DNA of 64,000 nt from Candidatus Fukatsuia symbiotica (GTDB lineage Bacteria > Pseudomonadota > Gammaproteobacteria > Enterobacterales > Enterobacteriaceae): positions 2,294,001-2,358,000 of the forward strand of contig NZ_CP021659.1 of the NCBI RefSeq assembly GCF_003122425.1. Direction: 5' to 3'. Both the position numbers and the translations under genes were made by a program. How positions within the stretch are numbered: the first letter of the stretch is position 1; each line of letters opens with the position of its first letter. This document shows, one piece after another, positions 1-10,046 of this stretch. The notes below the pieces were generated by a model. It had not been told where the DNA came from and did not search any database. It worked only from the letters and a program-made list of their open reading frames with translations.

Positions 1-20
1 GCGGCAAAATTGAGGAATAA
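1..20 (+). CDS. rplO: 50S ribosomal protein L15, C-terminal end (partial)
   Basis: Only the last codons are inside the window. They read G-K-I-E-E-stop in the frame ending at base 20, which is the C-terminus of enterobacterial L15. L15 lies directly upstream of secY in the spc operon, and the 7-base gap to the secY start fits that arrangement. Confidence 0.75.
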
Positions 21-27
21 GTAGCAG

Positions 28-1359
28 ATGGCCAAGCAACCGGGACTAGATTTTCAAAGTGCTAAAGGCGGGTTAGGTGAGCTGAAACGCAGACTGTTGT
101 TTGTTATCGGTGTGCTTATTGTTTTCCGTATCGGCTCTTTTATTCCGATCCCTGGTATCGATGCCACTGTGCTTGCTAAATTGCTCGAGCAACAGAGGGG
201 CACTATCATTGAAATGTTTAATATGTTCTCTGGTGGTGCTCTCAGTCGTGCTTCAATTTTTGCCTTGGGTATTATGCCGTATATTTCGGCATCGATCGTT
301 ATCCAACTGTTAACGCTAGTTCATCCCGCGTTAGCAGAGATAAAGAAGGAGGGTGAGGCCGGTCGTCGGAAGATTAGTCAGTATACTCGCTATGGTACAT
401 TGGTATTGGCGATATTCCAATCGATCGGTATTGCTACCGGATTGCCGAATATGCCTGGTATGCAGGGTTTGGTGCTGAATCCCGGTTTTGCTTTTTATTT
501 CACCGCTGTTGTGAGCCTGGTTACTGGAACCATGTTTCTTATGTGGCTAGGTGAACAAATTACTGAACGAGGTATTGGCAACGGTATTTCAATCATAATC
601 TTTGCTGGTATTGTAGCGGGACTGCCATCAGCAGTGGGTCATACCGTTGAGCAAGCTCGGCAAGGTGATCTGCATTTTCTTCTGTTGCTGTTGGTTGCAA
701 TATTGGTGTTTGCAGTTACTTTTTTTGTTGTTTTCATCGAGCGTGGTCAGCGGCGTATTGTTGTTAACTATGCGAAACGCCAACAAGGTCGTCGTGTTTA
801 TGCAGCACAGAGTACACATTTACCGTTGAAAGTAAATATGGCTGGGGTTATCCCGGCAATCTTTGCTTCCAGTATAATTTTGTTCCCCGCAACTATTGCC
901 TCTTGGTTTGGTGGTGGTACGGGTTGGAATTGGCTAACGACTATTTCAATGTATTTACAACCAGGGCAACCGCTTTACGTACTGCTGTATGCGTCGGCAA
1001 TTGTTTTCTTCTGTTTCTTTTACACTGCGTTGGTGTTTAATCCGCGTGAAACAGCGGATAATTTGAAAAAGTCCGGTGCATTCGTACCAGGTATTCGTCC
1101 GGGAGAACAAACAGCTAGGTATATTGATAAAGTAATGACGCGTCTTACCTTGATTGGCGCGATTTATATTACTTTTATCTGCCTGATCCCTGAGTTCATG
1201 CGTGATGCAATGAAAGTACCTTTTTATTTTGGCGGTACTTCACTGTTGATCGTTGTCGTGGTTATCATGGACTTCATGGCACAAGTGCAAACTCTGATGA
1301 TGTCGAATCAGTATGAGTCTGCATTAAAAAAAGCAAACCTGAAAGGCAATAACCGCTAG
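28..1359 (+). CDS. secY: Protein translocase subunit SecY
   Basis: SecY is the channel-forming subunit of the SecYEG translocon in the inner membrane. The protein has 443 residues, the same as E. coli SecY, and aligns without gaps from the N-terminal [15 protein letters not shown] onwards. Several hydrophobic helices are visible, starting at about residues 20-40, with cytoplasmic loops containing the expected RGQRR and [15 protein letters not shown] stretches. The start ATG is preceded by a GAGGAA-type ribosome binding site at the end of rplO. It is followed by rpmJ as in the standard spc operon. No sign of decay. Confidence 0.98.
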   Translation: MAKQPGLDFQSAKGGLGELKRRLLFVIGVLIVFRIGSFIPIPGIDATVLAKLLEQQRGTIIEMFNMFSGGALSRASIFALGIMPYISASIVIQLLTLVHPALAEIKKEGEAGRRKISQYTRYGTLVLAIFQSIGIATGLPNMPGMQGLVLNPGFAFYFTAVVSLVTGTMFLMWLGEQITERGIGNGISIIIFAGIVAGLPSAVGHTVEQARQGDLHFLLLLLVAILVFAVTFFVVFIERGQRRIVVNYAKRQQGRRVYAAQSTHLPLKVNMAGVIPAIFASSIILFPATIASWFGGGTGWNWLTTISMYLQPGQPLYVLLYASAIVFFCFFYTALVFNPRETADNLKKSGAFVPGIRPGEQTARYIDKVMTRLTLIGAIYITFICLIPEFMRDAMKVPFYFGGTSLLIVVVVIMDFMAQVQTLMMSNQYESALKKANLKGNNR

Positions 1360-1393
1360 TCAGGAATGTTTGAGAAGTAAAACGGAGAGAAAA

Positions 1394-1510
1394 ATGAAAG
1401 TTCGTGCTTCCGTCAAGAAATTGTGTCGTAACTGTAAAGTTGTTAAGCGTCGTGGTGTCGTTCGTGTAATTTGCAGTGTCGAACCAAAGCATAAACAGCG
1501 TCAAGGCTGA
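1394..1510 (+). CDS. rpmJ: 50S ribosomal protein L36
   Basis: This 38-residue protein starts [15 protein letters not shown] and has the L36 zinc-ribbon pattern: Cys11, Cys14, Cys27 and His33. The length equals E. coli RpmJ. It has a good GGAGA ribosome binding site 8 bases upstream and sits between secY and rpsM, as the last gene of the spc operon. Confidence 0.97.
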   Translation: MKVRASVKKLCRNCKVVKRRGVVRVICSVEPKHKQRQG

Positions 1511-1540
1511 TTTTTGTATAATTTTCTTGCAAAGTTGGAT

Positions 1541-1570
1541 TGAGCTGGCTAGATTAGCCAGCTGATCTTT
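1541..1570 (+). terminator. Hairpin between the spc and alpha operons
   Basis: A 9-bp perfect stem (AGCTGGCTA / TAGCCAGCT, 1543-1563) with a three-base loop follows rpmJ and is followed by a short T-rich run (CTTTTG). It is a plausible spc operon attenuator or terminator. The T-run is weak, so partial read-through into rpsM is possible. Confidence 0.5.
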
Positions 1571-1598
1571 TGTCTATGACTAGATGTCATTTGAGTAT

Positions 1599-1680
1599 CC
1601 TGAAAACGGGCTTTTCAGAGTGGCATTGTTTATAAAATAGTTAGGAGTGCATAGTGGCCCGTATAGCAGGCGTTAACATT
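1599..1680 (+). promoter_or_regulatory. Alpha operon leader: S4-binding translational repressor site
   Basis: The rpsM leader keeps the enterobacterial alpha-operon regulatory RNA. A stem CTGAAAA..TTTTCAG is followed by the TTAGGAGTGCATAG ribosome-binding segment, then GTGGCCCGTATAGCAGG at the start of rpsM. In E. coli this forms the nested pseudoknot bound by ribosomal protein S4, which represses rpsM, rpsK, rpsD and rplQ. Base order and spacing match my memory of the E. coli element, so S4 feedback is probably kept. Confidence 0.8.
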
Positions 1681-2046
1681 CCTGACCAAAAACATACTGT
1701 TATCGCGTTAACCGCAATTTATGGTATAGGCAAAACTCTCTCACAGTCTATCTGTGATGCTGCGGGTGTTGCTAAAAATGTTAAGGTCAAGGAACTGTCT
1801 GAAGAACAAATCGAGAAGTTACGTCAAGAAATTACCCGGTCGGTTATGTCTGATGATAACAAGCTTAAGCCCAAATACGTTGTAGAAGGTGATCTGCGTC
1901 GTCAAGTTACCCTGAATATCAAGCGTCTTATGGATCTTGGAGCTTATCGTGGTTTACGTCATCGTCGTGGTTTGCCGGTTCGTGGGCAGCGTACGAAGAC
2001 CAACGCACGTACCCGTAAGGGTCCGCGTAAACCGATCAAGAAATAA
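1654..2046 (+). CDS. rpsM: 30S ribosomal protein S13 with a 12-residue insertion
   Basis: S13 lies in the head of the small subunit and contacts 16S rRNA, S19 and the large subunit through inter-subunit bridges. The GTG start within GTGGCCCGTATAGC is the one used in E. coli. The protein is 130 residues against 118 in E. coli. The N-terminal [14 protein letters not shown] and the C-terminal [19 protein letters not shown] match closely. The extra 12 residues (about 63-74, including [10 protein letters not shown]) fall just before the VVEGDLRR strand. The frame is intact on both sides, so this is an in-frame insertion, not a frameshift. Confidence 0.97.
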   Translation: MARIAGVNIPDQKHTVIALTAIYGIGKTLSQSICDAAGVAKNVKVKELSEEQIEKLRQEITRSVMSDDNKLKPKYVVEGDLRRQVTLNIKRLMDLGAYRGLRHRRGLPVRGQRTKTNARTRKGPRKPIKK

Positions 2047-2059
2047 TCGGGGTGATTAA

Positions 2060-2452
<393 letters not shown>

Positions 2453-2482
2453 CGCTACGCCTAGGTTTGTTGGAGAAAAAAA

Positions 2483-3103
2483 ATGGCAAGATATCTGGGG
2501 CCTAAGCTCAAGCTGAGCCGTCGTGAGGGTACTGATTTATTTCTGAAGTCAGGTGCCCGTGCGATTGATACCAAGTGTAAAATTGATCAACCACCTGGCC
2601 AGCATGGTGCACGTAAGCCACGTCTGTCTGATTATGGTGTGCAGTTGCGTGAGAAGCAAAAAGTTCGCCGGATATATGGTGTTCTGGAGCGTCAATTCCG
2701 TAATTATTACAAAAAAGCCGCAAGTGTAAAAGGCAATACAGGTGCGAACTTGTTGCGACTATTGGAAAGTCGTCTAGACAATTTCGTTTACCTCATGGGT
2801 TTCAGCGCTACTCGTGCTGAAGCACGTCAGTTAGTGAGTCATAAAGCTATATTGGTAAATGGGCGTGTTGTCAACATCGCTTCCTATCAAGTATCTCCGA
2901 ATGACAAAATCAGCGTTCGTGAAAAAGCGAAAACGCAAAAACGTATTAAGGCTGCTTTGGAGCTGTCTGAGCAGCGTGAAAAGCCAACTTGGCTGGAAGT
3001 TAATGCTGTTGAGATGATGGGTATGTTCAAGTGTATTCCTGAACGTGCTGATTTACCTGCGGATATTAACGAACACCTGATCGTTGAGCTTTACTCCAAG
3101 TAA
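2483..3103 (+). CDS. rpsD: 30S ribosomal protein S4 (alpha operon repressor)
   Basis: S4 is a primary 16S rRNA-binding assembly protein and the translational repressor of the alpha operon. The protein has 206 residues, the same as E. coli. It begins [18 protein letters not shown] and contains the S4 RNA-binding domain at about residues 95-155 ([20 protein letters not shown]). The ribosome binding site GGAGAAAAAAA precedes the ATG. No unusual features. Confidence 0.98.
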   Translation: MARYLGPKLKLSRREGTDLFLKSGARAIDTKCKIDQPPGQHGARKPRLSDYGVQLREKQKVRRIYGVLERQFRNYYKKAASVKGNTGANLLRLLESRLDNFVYLMGFSATRAEARQLVSHKAILVNGRVVNIASYQVSPNDKISVREKAKTQKRIKAALELSEQREKPTWLEVNAVEMMGMFKCIPERADLPADINEHLIVELYSK

Positions 3104-3130
3104 AGTTTAGTACCAAAGAGAGAGGACACA

Positions 3131-4135
3131 ATGCAGGGTTCTGTGACAGAGTTTCTAAAACCACGCTTAGTAGATATCGAGCAAACCACTTCGACGCACG
3201 CTAAGGTGACCCTTGAGCCTTTAGAGCGTGGCTTTGGCCATACTCTTGGTAACGCACTGCGCCGTATTCTGCTCTCATCGATGCCGGGTTGTGCGGTGAC
3301 TGAGGTTGAGATTGCTGGTGTACTTCATGAGTACAGTAGTAAAGAAGGCGTACAGGAAGATATCCTGGAAATCCTGCTCAACTTGAAAGGGTTGGCGGTG
3401 AAAATTCAAGGAAAAGATGAAGTTATTCTTACCCTGAATAAGTCTGGCATTGGCTCTGTGACGGCTGCTGATATCACTCATGATGGTGATGTTGAAATCG
3501 TCAAGCCACAGCAAGTGATTTGCAACCTGACTAACGAAAATGCGTCTATCAGTATGCGTATTAAGGTTCAGCGTGGTCGTGGTTATGTTCCGGCTTCTGC
3601 CCGGATTCATTCGGAAGAAGATGAGCGCCCTATTGGTCGTTTATTGGTGGACGCATGCTATAGTCCTGTAGAGCGTATTGCCTACGATGTTGAAGCAGCT
3701 CGTGTAGGACAACGTACTGACTTGGATAAGTTAGTCATTGATATGGAAACCAATGGTACCATTGAGCCTGAGGACGCTATTCGCCGTGCCGCAACTATTC
3801 TGGCTGAACAGTTGGAGGCTTTCGTTGATCTACGTGATGTACGCCAACCGGAAGAAAAAGAAGCGAAGCCAGAATTTGATCCGGTCTTATTGCGCCCTGT
3901 TGATGATTTGGAGTTGACTGTCCGCTCCGCCAACTGCCTTAAGGCAGAAGCTATCCAGTACATCGGTGACCTGGTACAGCGCACAGAGGTTGAATTGCTG
4001 AAAACGCCAAATTTGGGTAAAAAATCGCTCACTGAAATCAAGGATGTGCTGGCTTCACGTGGTCTGTCTTTAGGCATGCGCTTGGAAAAATGGCCTCCAG
4101 TTTGTATCGCCGACGATCTAACAGAACACTCATAA
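3131..4135 (+). CDS. rpoA: DNA-directed RNA polymerase subunit alpha
   Basis: The alpha subunit nucleates RNA polymerase assembly through its N-terminal domain (about residues 1-235) and contacts UP elements and activators through its C-terminal domain (about 250-329). The protein has 334 residues against 329 in E. coli. Both domains align closely, for example [20 protein letters not shown] near residue 30 and [19 protein letters not shown] near 290. The C-terminus runs five residues past the E. coli end (DLTEHS-type tail). Fourth gene of the alpha operon, followed by rplQ after 38 bases. Confidence 0.98.
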   Translation: MQGSVTEFLKPRLVDIEQTTSTHAKVTLEPLERGFGHTLGNALRRILLSSMPGCAVTEVEIAGVLHEYSSKEGVQEDILEILLNLKGLAVKIQGKDEVILTLNKSGIGSVTAADITHDGDVEIVKPQQVICNLTNENASISMRIKVQRGRGYVPASARIHSEEDERPIGRLLVDACYSPVERIAYDVEAARVGQRTDLDKLVIDMETNGTIEPEDAIRRAATILAEQLEAFVDLRDVRQPEEKEAKPEFDPVLLRPVDDLELTVRSANCLKAEAIQYIGDLVQRTEVELLKTPNLGKKSLTEIKDVLASRGLSLGMRLEKWPPVCIADDLTEHS

Positions 4136-4173
4136 CAATCGTAGATTAAAGTTTTACTGAAAAGGATAAGGTT

Positions 4174-4872
4174 ATGCGCCATCGTAAAAGTGGTCGTCAA
4201 CTGAACCGCAATAGCAGTCATCGACAGGCTATGTTACGCAATATGGCCAGTTCTTTGCTTCGTCACGAGGTGATCAAAACAACCTTGCCGAAAGCAAAAG
4301 AGTTGCGTCGTGTTGTTGAACCACTAATTACTCTTGCTAAGAACGACTATATAGCTCACGAAGGGAATTACGAAGCTAAGAAGAAGGAGTACGAAGCTAA
4401 GCAGGAGGAGTACAAAGCCGCGAAAGAAAAATATGAAACTAAGCTAGAGGAACTGGTAACTGAAAGTGAGGAGTATAAATCTGAGCAGGAGGAAGCCCAA
4501 AAGCTCATAGGGTTCGAGAAACATCTTGAGAATTTCAAAAAGAGTCTCAAAGCGGATCTTAAGAAGAGGTTCAAAGAAAAACATAGTAAGCTCGATGAGT
4601 TCGACGAGTATGATACAGCCAAGAAAGCCAAGGAAAGTGCCATTAAGCCAGTGACTGAGCATTTAGCCAGGTATCGTCAAGCATTTGATCATCTTCGTGA
4701 TAACGAAATAGTAGCAAAGTTGTTTAATGATCTAGGTCCAGGTTTTGCGACGCGTCCAGGTGGCTACACTCGAGTTTTAAAGTGTGGCTTCCGTACGGGT
4801 GACAATGCACCTATGGCTTACATCCAACTGGTTGAATCCCAATCATCTGAGCAAGTAGAAAAAACGGAATAG
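4174..4872 (+). CDS. rplQ: 50S ribosomal protein L17 with a ~104-residue charged insertion
   Basis: L17 is a large-subunit protein near the polypeptide exit tunnel. Residues 1-58 ([20 protein letters not shown]... to LITLAKND) and about 165-232 ([44 protein letters not shown]) match E. coli L17 almost residue for residue. Between them, at about residues 61-164, lies an extra segment that is highly charged and rich in Lys, Glu and Tyr, with a heptad pattern. The protein is 232 residues against 127 in E. coli. The insertion is a multiple of three with no stop, and flanking codons are conserved, so it appears to be translated. Last gene of the alpha operon, followed by a terminator. Confidence 0.95.
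   Translation: MRHRKSGRQLNRNSSHRQAMLRNMASSLLRHEVIKTTLPKAKELRRVVEPLITLAKNDYIAHEGNYEAKKKEYEAKQEEYKAAKEKYETKLEELVTESEEYKSEQEEAQKLIGFEKHLENFKKSLKADLKKRFKEKHSKLDEFDEYDTAKKAKESAIKPVTEHLARYRQAFDHLRDNEIVAKLFNDLGPGFATRPGGYTRVLKCGFRTGDNAPMAYIQLVESQSSEQVEKTE
4369..4452 (+). repeat. Four heptad repeats inside L17
   Basis: Residues 66-93 of L17 are four consecutive seven-residue units: [28 protein letters not shown]. At the DNA level the first two 21-base units are nearly identical, pointing to origin by tandem duplication. Tyr recurs at the first position and Ala/Thr at the third, but few large aliphatic residues are present. A single charged alpha-helix is therefore as likely as a classical coiled coil. 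Confidence 0.85.
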
Positions 4873-4898
4873 TTGTACCAAAATTGCTGTGAGCAGAC

Positions 4899-4924
4899 AA
4901 AAAACCGGGCTTGCCCGGTTTTTT
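4899..4924 (+). terminator. Rho-independent terminator of the alpha operon
   Basis: A perfect inverted repeat AAAACCGGGC / GCCCGGTTTT with a two-base loop (4901-4922) is followed by a T-run, 27 bases after the rplQ stop. The A-rich 5' side makes it able to work on both strands, so it may also terminate transcription of the decayed gene to its right. Confidence 0.93.
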
Positions 4925-4954
4925 GCATTGGCATACTAGAGAAGGGAGATCCTG

Positions 4955-7168
4955 TTATTTGTAGAATTTTTGGTAGTAATGATTTAATGGGTCAAACTTT
5001 TTTTCAGCATCTTGGTGTAGGCGACTATTTTTTGTCATAATAAGTCGATGGGGAGACCCTTTCTTTTCTACTGATAGGTCAATCGGTAAGTCAGAATCTT
5101 GAAAGATATTCATAATATGATCGAGGATTTCTGCACGAATGGGCCATATTTTTGTTTTTTTAGTTTCTGCACATAAGAAATTCGTGGTTATTTTGCAGTA
5201 TTCACATTGACAAGGTAATTCTGTTTTGATCGAAAAATTATCTTTATGCTGTAAACCCAAGGTGAGTTCTTTCTGTATCTTTGTTATTAAATAGTTTTGT
5301 AGCGATTGATAATAAACTAAATCGTCAGACGAAATTGCATCTTTTAGTATAAAAAAGTTTAGATAAATGAACTTCTGGATATAATTTAGGGTTTGATATT
5401 AAGTGTTTAATTATTTTATCGAGTATTCTGTCATATTTAATGGTAACAGCGGTCTGTAGTATACCCTTTACCCAATCTATTCTTTGTGGTAGTGTTTTTT
5501 TTAGTCTATTGATTTTTTATATTGATACAAGTATTTGTCATTGTTAATTATAGCATCGCTCTGAGTATCTAATAATAATTCAGCTATCTGAACGACACCA
5601 TTACAGGATAAGAAACTCTTTATAAAAGAGTTGATATTTTTCAAAATTAATTTTTTGTAAAGTGGTGGTAAAATTTATTTTCTTTTTTCCAGGTTTTTAA
5701 AAGTTCAAGGCACCAGGCAACACCATAAAGATCTTGTAAAGCGATAAGTTCATTAACAATATCATATTCTAGTATTTTCCATTTAAAATGGGACAATATT
5801 GCTTGAGCTAACTCTTTATTTTGAATATATATTCCAATACGACTATAAGTTGAAAAATCATTTTTCTGATATTGTTTGCCAGATTGATGAAAATATTCTC
5901 CAGCTTTGTGAATAATTTCGATAACCTTTTCTTCTTGAGCTGGTATCGTTGTCAGCAACAACAGTTCTTTTATCGCATTTTCATAATTTAACAAAAAATT
6001 CATCGGAATTTGATTTGATGTATGCCATAAGACAATTGCTGCTCGCCGATACCAATAGTCCATAGTATTACCAGTGTTACCGGTATATTCTTCATATTCT
6101 GAATTAAAAGGGACAAAATCCTCTGTTTCTGTATTGCAACAGATATAATCGTCTGAAACATCATACTCAGAAAAAGGTGATTTTTTATTATCGGCATCTA
6201 TCCAGTAGGATAAAATTGTTGCATTGTCAATGAGTTCATCAACTTGTGGATCTTCATCATATCCGATTGTCGCCTACGAATGATAAATTTCTATCAGGGC
6301 AAGATGAAGAATGAACCCCAATTTTTTTTGCAGTGATATAAAAAGAAGAGGCATTAACACGATCAAGACCTTTTAATATATTCCATCCCAGACTGTGTTC
6401 TGTGTAACTGTGATCTAAAAAATAGACAAGTGGCAAGGGTTTTAAATTTTCTTTGCTATTAAAATATTCGCCAATGGCTTTTTCTAGATGAGGATTTTCA
6501 TTTTTTTTTCCAGCAATATTTTTTGATGTTAACACTAAATTATACGTTAAAGCGATACGAGATCCTTGTGTGGTTTTTTTAATCTCGTGATGACAATCAG
6601 CATAAAAAGCGGTATATTTTATCATGTTACAATCAATATTTTCTGAAGAAAAAATACATTGTTTTTTATTATGTTCGACGATCAAGTCACCACCAATATG
6701 GGGAGAGGGTAATATCATGACTAATGTTGTAACCATACCCTCCAATTTTTCTGTATCCTGGTGTTTGTTAAAAAATTGGTCTTTACCGTAAACCAACAGA
6801 TTATGTAGATGAGGTACAAGTGTGGTGTCATCAGAAAGTTCTAATGCATTTTTAATATTAGTTAATATGATAGATAATGCATCTTCGTTGATGATGACAC
6901 GTAGCTTATCTCTTGAAATTTCTTGTGTATCGCGAATGTTTTCATCTAATAATGTTTTATCTCCTAAACCGAATTTTGCCTTTGAAGAAATCGCTATCAA
7001 TTTTTGAATATCTTGTTGTGTGGGGAGCGGATCAATTTTTCCTACTTCTACAATGTTTATCTGAACATCTGATGGTTTTAGTGCACCTTCAACATAAAAG
7101 CATCTTCTATCCGGTTCATCATCTTTTTTAAGCGAATTACAAATATTTCTAAATATATCTTTTTTCAT
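4955..7168 (-). pseudogene. Large 2-oxoglutarate/Fe(II)-dependent oxygenase, decayed
   Basis: The N-terminal 303 codons (7168 to 6257) are open. They contain an HxD iron-ligand motif (NKHQDTEK, about residue 135), a distal His in CHHEIKK and the GSRIALTYNL arginine motif expected to bind 2-oxoglutarate. Downstream, in shifted frames, come GYDEDPQVDELID, EEYTGNTGNT-MDYWYRRAAIVLW, and a C-terminal part with CQCEYCKITTNFL and EKKGSPHRLIMTK. These match in order the large prolyl-hydroxylase-like proteins common in fungi and some bacteria. At least four frame breaks separate the pieces (near 6256, 5648, 5515 and 5350). Three of them are repaired by adding one base to an A or T run. The intact N-terminal piece could still give a truncated protein. 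Substrate unknown. Confidence 0.75.
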
Positions 7169-7340
7169 AATTCTCTAAATCCTTAATAGTCGGGTACTCA
7201 ATCCTATCAATCATGAGAGATACGTAATATAGCAGAACGATTTTATTATAAGTACAGAATAAAGATGAATCATGTCGTATATTTATACTTAATGGTATCC
7301 ATTATGTAACCAAAATTAAATCGTACTACTATATCGTCTA

Positions 7341-8357
7341 TCATGGAGTCACAAAACCTATTGCCTCGTACACTTTTTTAAGCGTTTCTTGTGCGCGTTT
7401 TTGTGCTTTAGTCGCTCCCTCGCGCATTATATTTTTTAAATTGTTTTCGTCTTTACGTTCCTTACGATAACGCTCTTGTAAATTGCCGAGCATATGAATA
7501 AGTACAATAGCCACTGCGCTTTTTAGATCACTGTATTTTTGGCCTATAAATTGTGTTTCTAGCTCAGAAATAGGTTGTCCACTCACACCTGATAGAATAT
7601 CCAGCAAATTAGATATTCCCGCTTTTTTTTCTACATCGTAGCGGATCAGGGCAGGTTCATCAGAATCGGTTACCGCCCGTTTGATTTTTTTTTCTACCGA
7701 ATCAATATCTTCTAATAATCCAATAATATTATTAGTGTTATCGTCTGATTTAGACATTTTTTTATGTGGTTCTTGCAGTGACATCACCCTTGCTCCTCCA
7801 TTTTTAGGAATAAAGGGTTCAGGGACAGTAAATATCTTGCCATACTGCTTATTAAAGCGTTGAGCAATATCTCTGCTTAGTTCCAGATGCTGTTTTTGAT
7901 CTTCGCCTACGGGCACTTGGCTGGCTTGATACAGCAGTATATCTGCGGCCATAAGTGCTGGATAGCTAAACAATCCGGCGTTGATATTTTCCACGTAGCG
8001 TGTTGATTTATCTTTAAACTGGGTCATCCGGCTTAGCTCACCAAAATAGGTGTAGCAGTTCAGTATCCAGCTTAATTGGGCATGTTCGGGGACATGTGAT
8101 TGCACAAAAATAGTGCTCTTTTGCGGATCGATACCACATGCCAAATATAGGGCTAAGATATCTAACGTTCTTTTGCTCAGAGTTTGGGCATCTTGGCGTA
8201 CAGTAATAGCATGTAAATCAACAATGCAGTAAATACAGTCATAATCGTCTTGCATCTTTACCCATTGACGCAGGGCGCCCATATAGTTGCCAATGGTCAA
8301 TGTACCGGAAGGCTGAGCACCACTAAATACAATGGGTTTTTGTGTTGTTTGATTCAT
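7341..8357 (-). CDS. trpS: Tryptophanyl-tRNA synthetase
   Basis: This class I synthetase charges tRNA-Trp with tryptophan. The protein has 338 residues (E. coli 334). The HIGH-type signature is [13 protein letters not shown] near residue 17, and the KMSKS loop is KKMSKSDDN near residue 200. It lies 11 bases downstream of rpe on the same strand. In E. coli gph sits between rpe and trpS; it has been lost here without disturbing either neighbour. No broken codons seen. Confidence 0.97.
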   Translation of the reverse strand: MNQTTQKPIVFSGAQPSGTLTIGNYMGALRQWVKMQDDYDCIYCIVDLHAITVRQDAQTLSKRTLDILALYLACGIDPQKSTIFVQSHVPEHAQLSWILNCYTYFGELSRMTQFKDKSTRYVENINAGLFSYPALMAADILLYQASQVPVGEDQKQHLELSRDIAQRFNKQYGKIFTVPEPFIPKNGGARVMSLQEPHKKMSKSDDNTNNIIGLLEDIDSVEKKIKRAVTDSDEPALIRYDVEKKAGISNLLDILSGVSGQPISELETQFIGQKYSDLKSAVAIVLIHMLGNLQERYRKERKDENNLKNIMREGATKAQKRAQETLKKVYEAIGFVTP

Positions 8358-8368
8358 TTTATTTTTCC

Positions 8369-9073
8369 TTAATGATTGACATCTGTTACAGATGGAGGGA
8401 AAACCTTTGCTAACTCACATCGCATCATCTCAATCACCGTTTTATAATTCGGCTGTTTGAAAATAGCGGAACCTGCGACGAACATATCTGCTCCTGCTTT
8501 TGCTGTCTCATAGATGTTCGCTGTGTTAATACCTCCATCCACCCCTAACCGAATATCATAACCACCGTCATCGATGAGTTTTCGTACCTGACATAATGTA
8601 TCTAGCGTTGCCGGAATAAACGATTGACCGCCAAAGCCTGGGTTAACTGACATCAATAAAATGATATCTAATTTGTCCATTACATTTACATTATCGAGAC
8701 AACTCAGATCCGTATTGGGATTGAATACTAAGCCAACCTTACAACCCTGATTTTTTATTAGTGCTAGGGTACAGGTGATATCTTTAGTGGCTTCTGGATG
8801 AAAAGAAATAGAGGTGGCACCCGCTTTAGCAAAAGCTATTGCTAGATGATCAACAGGTTTAACCATCAAATGCACATCAATGGGGGCAAGAATGCCATAA
8901 TTTCGCAGAGACTGACAAACCATGGAGCCGACTGTTAAATTGGGAACGTAATGGTTATCCATGACATCAAAATGAATAACGTCAGCGCCGGAGGCCAGTA
9001 CTTTGGCTGTATCCTCACCTAAACGGGCAAAATCTGCCGCCAGAATGGATGGGGCAATTAAAAATTCTTTCAT
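8369..9073 (-). CDS. rpe: Ribulose-phosphate 3-epimerase
   Basis: Rpe interconverts ribulose-5-phosphate and xylulose-5-phosphate in the pentose phosphate pathway, partnering zwf further along the window. The protein is a TIM-barrel of 234 residues (E. coli 225). Visible motifs are [13 protein letters not shown] (metal ligands His and Asp), [24 protein letters not shown] and the second metal-binding Asp in GVDGGIN. The ribosome binding site is GGAGAAAC before the ATG. The C-terminus is about eight residues longer than in E. coli. Confidence 0.97.
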   Translation of the reverse strand: MKEFLIAPSILAADFARLGEDTAKVLASGADVIHFDVMDNHYVPNLTVGSMVCQSLRNYGILAPIDVHLMVKPVDHLAIAFAKAGATSISFHPEATKDITCTLALIKNQGCKVGLVFNPNTDLSCLDNVNVMDKLDIILLMSVNPGFGGQSFIPATLDTLCQVRKLIDDGGYDIRLGVDGGINTANIYETAKAGADMFVAGSAIFKQPNYKTVIEMMRCELAKVFPPSVTDVNH

Positions 9074-9153
9074 TTTGTTTCTCCAAAATTTTTACTTGCT
9101 CAGTAATCTATTTTTACGAAAAAATAAAATATGAAAGGCCATTAAAAATTTGT

Positions 9154-9966
9154 TTAACTGTAGAGTGCTAAAAGCTCATTTACTTTGTGACGACCAAGAA
9201 TATTACTACTGATAGTGCGGCGAGCTTTGACCTGATGCAGTATTGCTTGATAATACCAGGCTCGTGTCAATTCAGTATCGTGATTAGAAATAAGTACCGG
9301 AATCTGGTTTTGGCTGAAAAGTTGGTGAGCCAGACGTGCCAGATTTTGTTGATCTTCCATAGTAAAATTATTGCTGTGGTAGGAGGTAAAATTGGCAGTT
9401 GTTGATAATGGAGCATAAGGTGGATCGCAATATACAACTGCACCACAGGTCGCTTTTAATAAAGTTTGTTGGTAATGCTCACAGATAAAAGTGGCATGTT
9501 GCGCTTTTTCTGCAAACCAGTACAGCTCTGCTTCAGGAAAATAAGGCTTTTTGTAACGACCAAAGGGTACATTAAATTCACCCTTCAAGTTATAACGACA
9601 TAACCCATTGTAGCAATGGCGATTAAGGTAGAGAAAGAGAAGCGTTCGGCGGTAAGCATCTTTACTGGTATTAAACTCTTGACGAATAAGATAAAACCGT
9701 TCAGCGTTGTTGTATTCACCGCTAAACAGTACACGAGCGTCACGCACAAAATCATTTGTTCGTAACTTAACAATATTATAGAGCTCGATAAGATCGTTGT
9801 TAATATCGGCCAAAATATAAGACCTGTATTCGGTATTCAAAAACACCGAGCCGGCGCCGACGAATGGCTCAATTAAACATTCCCCTGCCGGCAGATGGTG
9901 TCGTACATCATCAACTAGCTGATATTTTCCACCAGCCCATTTTAAAAAAGCGCGGTTTTTCTTCAT
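9154..9966 (-). CDS. dam: DNA adenine methyltransferase
   Basis: Dam methylates adenine in GATC and guides mismatch repair and replication timing. The protein has 270 residues (E. coli 278). It shows the AdoMet motif FLKWAGGKYQL near the N-terminus, FVGAGSVFLN, and the catalytic DPPY motif in VVYCDPPYAPLS near residue 180. It sits between damX and rpe as in E. coli, separated from damX by an 80-base gap holding a fragment of repeat family B. It appears intact. Confidence 0.97.
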   Translation of the reverse strand: MKKNRAFLKWAGGKYQLVDDVRHHLPAGECLIEPFVGAGSVFLNTEYRSYILADINNDLIELYNIVKLRTNDFVRDARVLFSGEYNNAERFYLIRQEFNTSKDAYRRTLLFLYLNRHCYNGLCRYNLKGEFNVPFGRYKKPYFPEAELYWFAEKAQHATFICEHYQQTLLKATCGAVVYCDPPYAPLSTTANFTSYHSNNFTMEDQQNLARLAHQLFSQNQIPVLISNHDTELTRAWYYQAILHQVKARRTISSNILGRHKVNELLALYS

Positions 9967-10000
9967 GCCGTCGGCTACTTAGTCATTCAGAGATACAGAT

Positions 10001-10020
10001 TAGACCTCTTGCGAAACCTG
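10001..10020. repeat. Repeat family B, terminal fragment
   Basis: TAGACCTCTTGCGAAACCTG closely matches the terminal inverted repeat of family B (TAGACTTCTTGCAAAACCTA). It lies between damX and dam, and no internal part of the element remains. Confidence 0.6.
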
Positions 10021-10046
10021 CTTATCAGCGTACTGGATAAAATATT

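Noticed and set aside
4121..4135. Five-residue extension of RNA polymerase alpha as a special feature
   Set aside because: Small C-terminal length differences in RpoA are common, and no repeat or insertion lies at this end.
3682..4221. Long antisense frame of 179 codons over rpoA
   Set aside because: It is fully contained opposite the conserved rpoA C-terminal domain and rplQ start; codon bias of rpoA explains the lack of stops.
4369..4452. Tandem 21-base units read as a CRISPR or minisatellite
   Set aside because: There are no spacers, and the units lie inside a coding frame of the ribosomal protein, so a protein-level heptad repeat explains them.
4368..4662. Open frames antisense to the L17 insertion
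   Set aside because: They exist because the repetitive GAA/AAG-rich sense codons leave few stops on the other strand. No ribosome binding site or known domain, while the sense strand is flanked by conserved L17.
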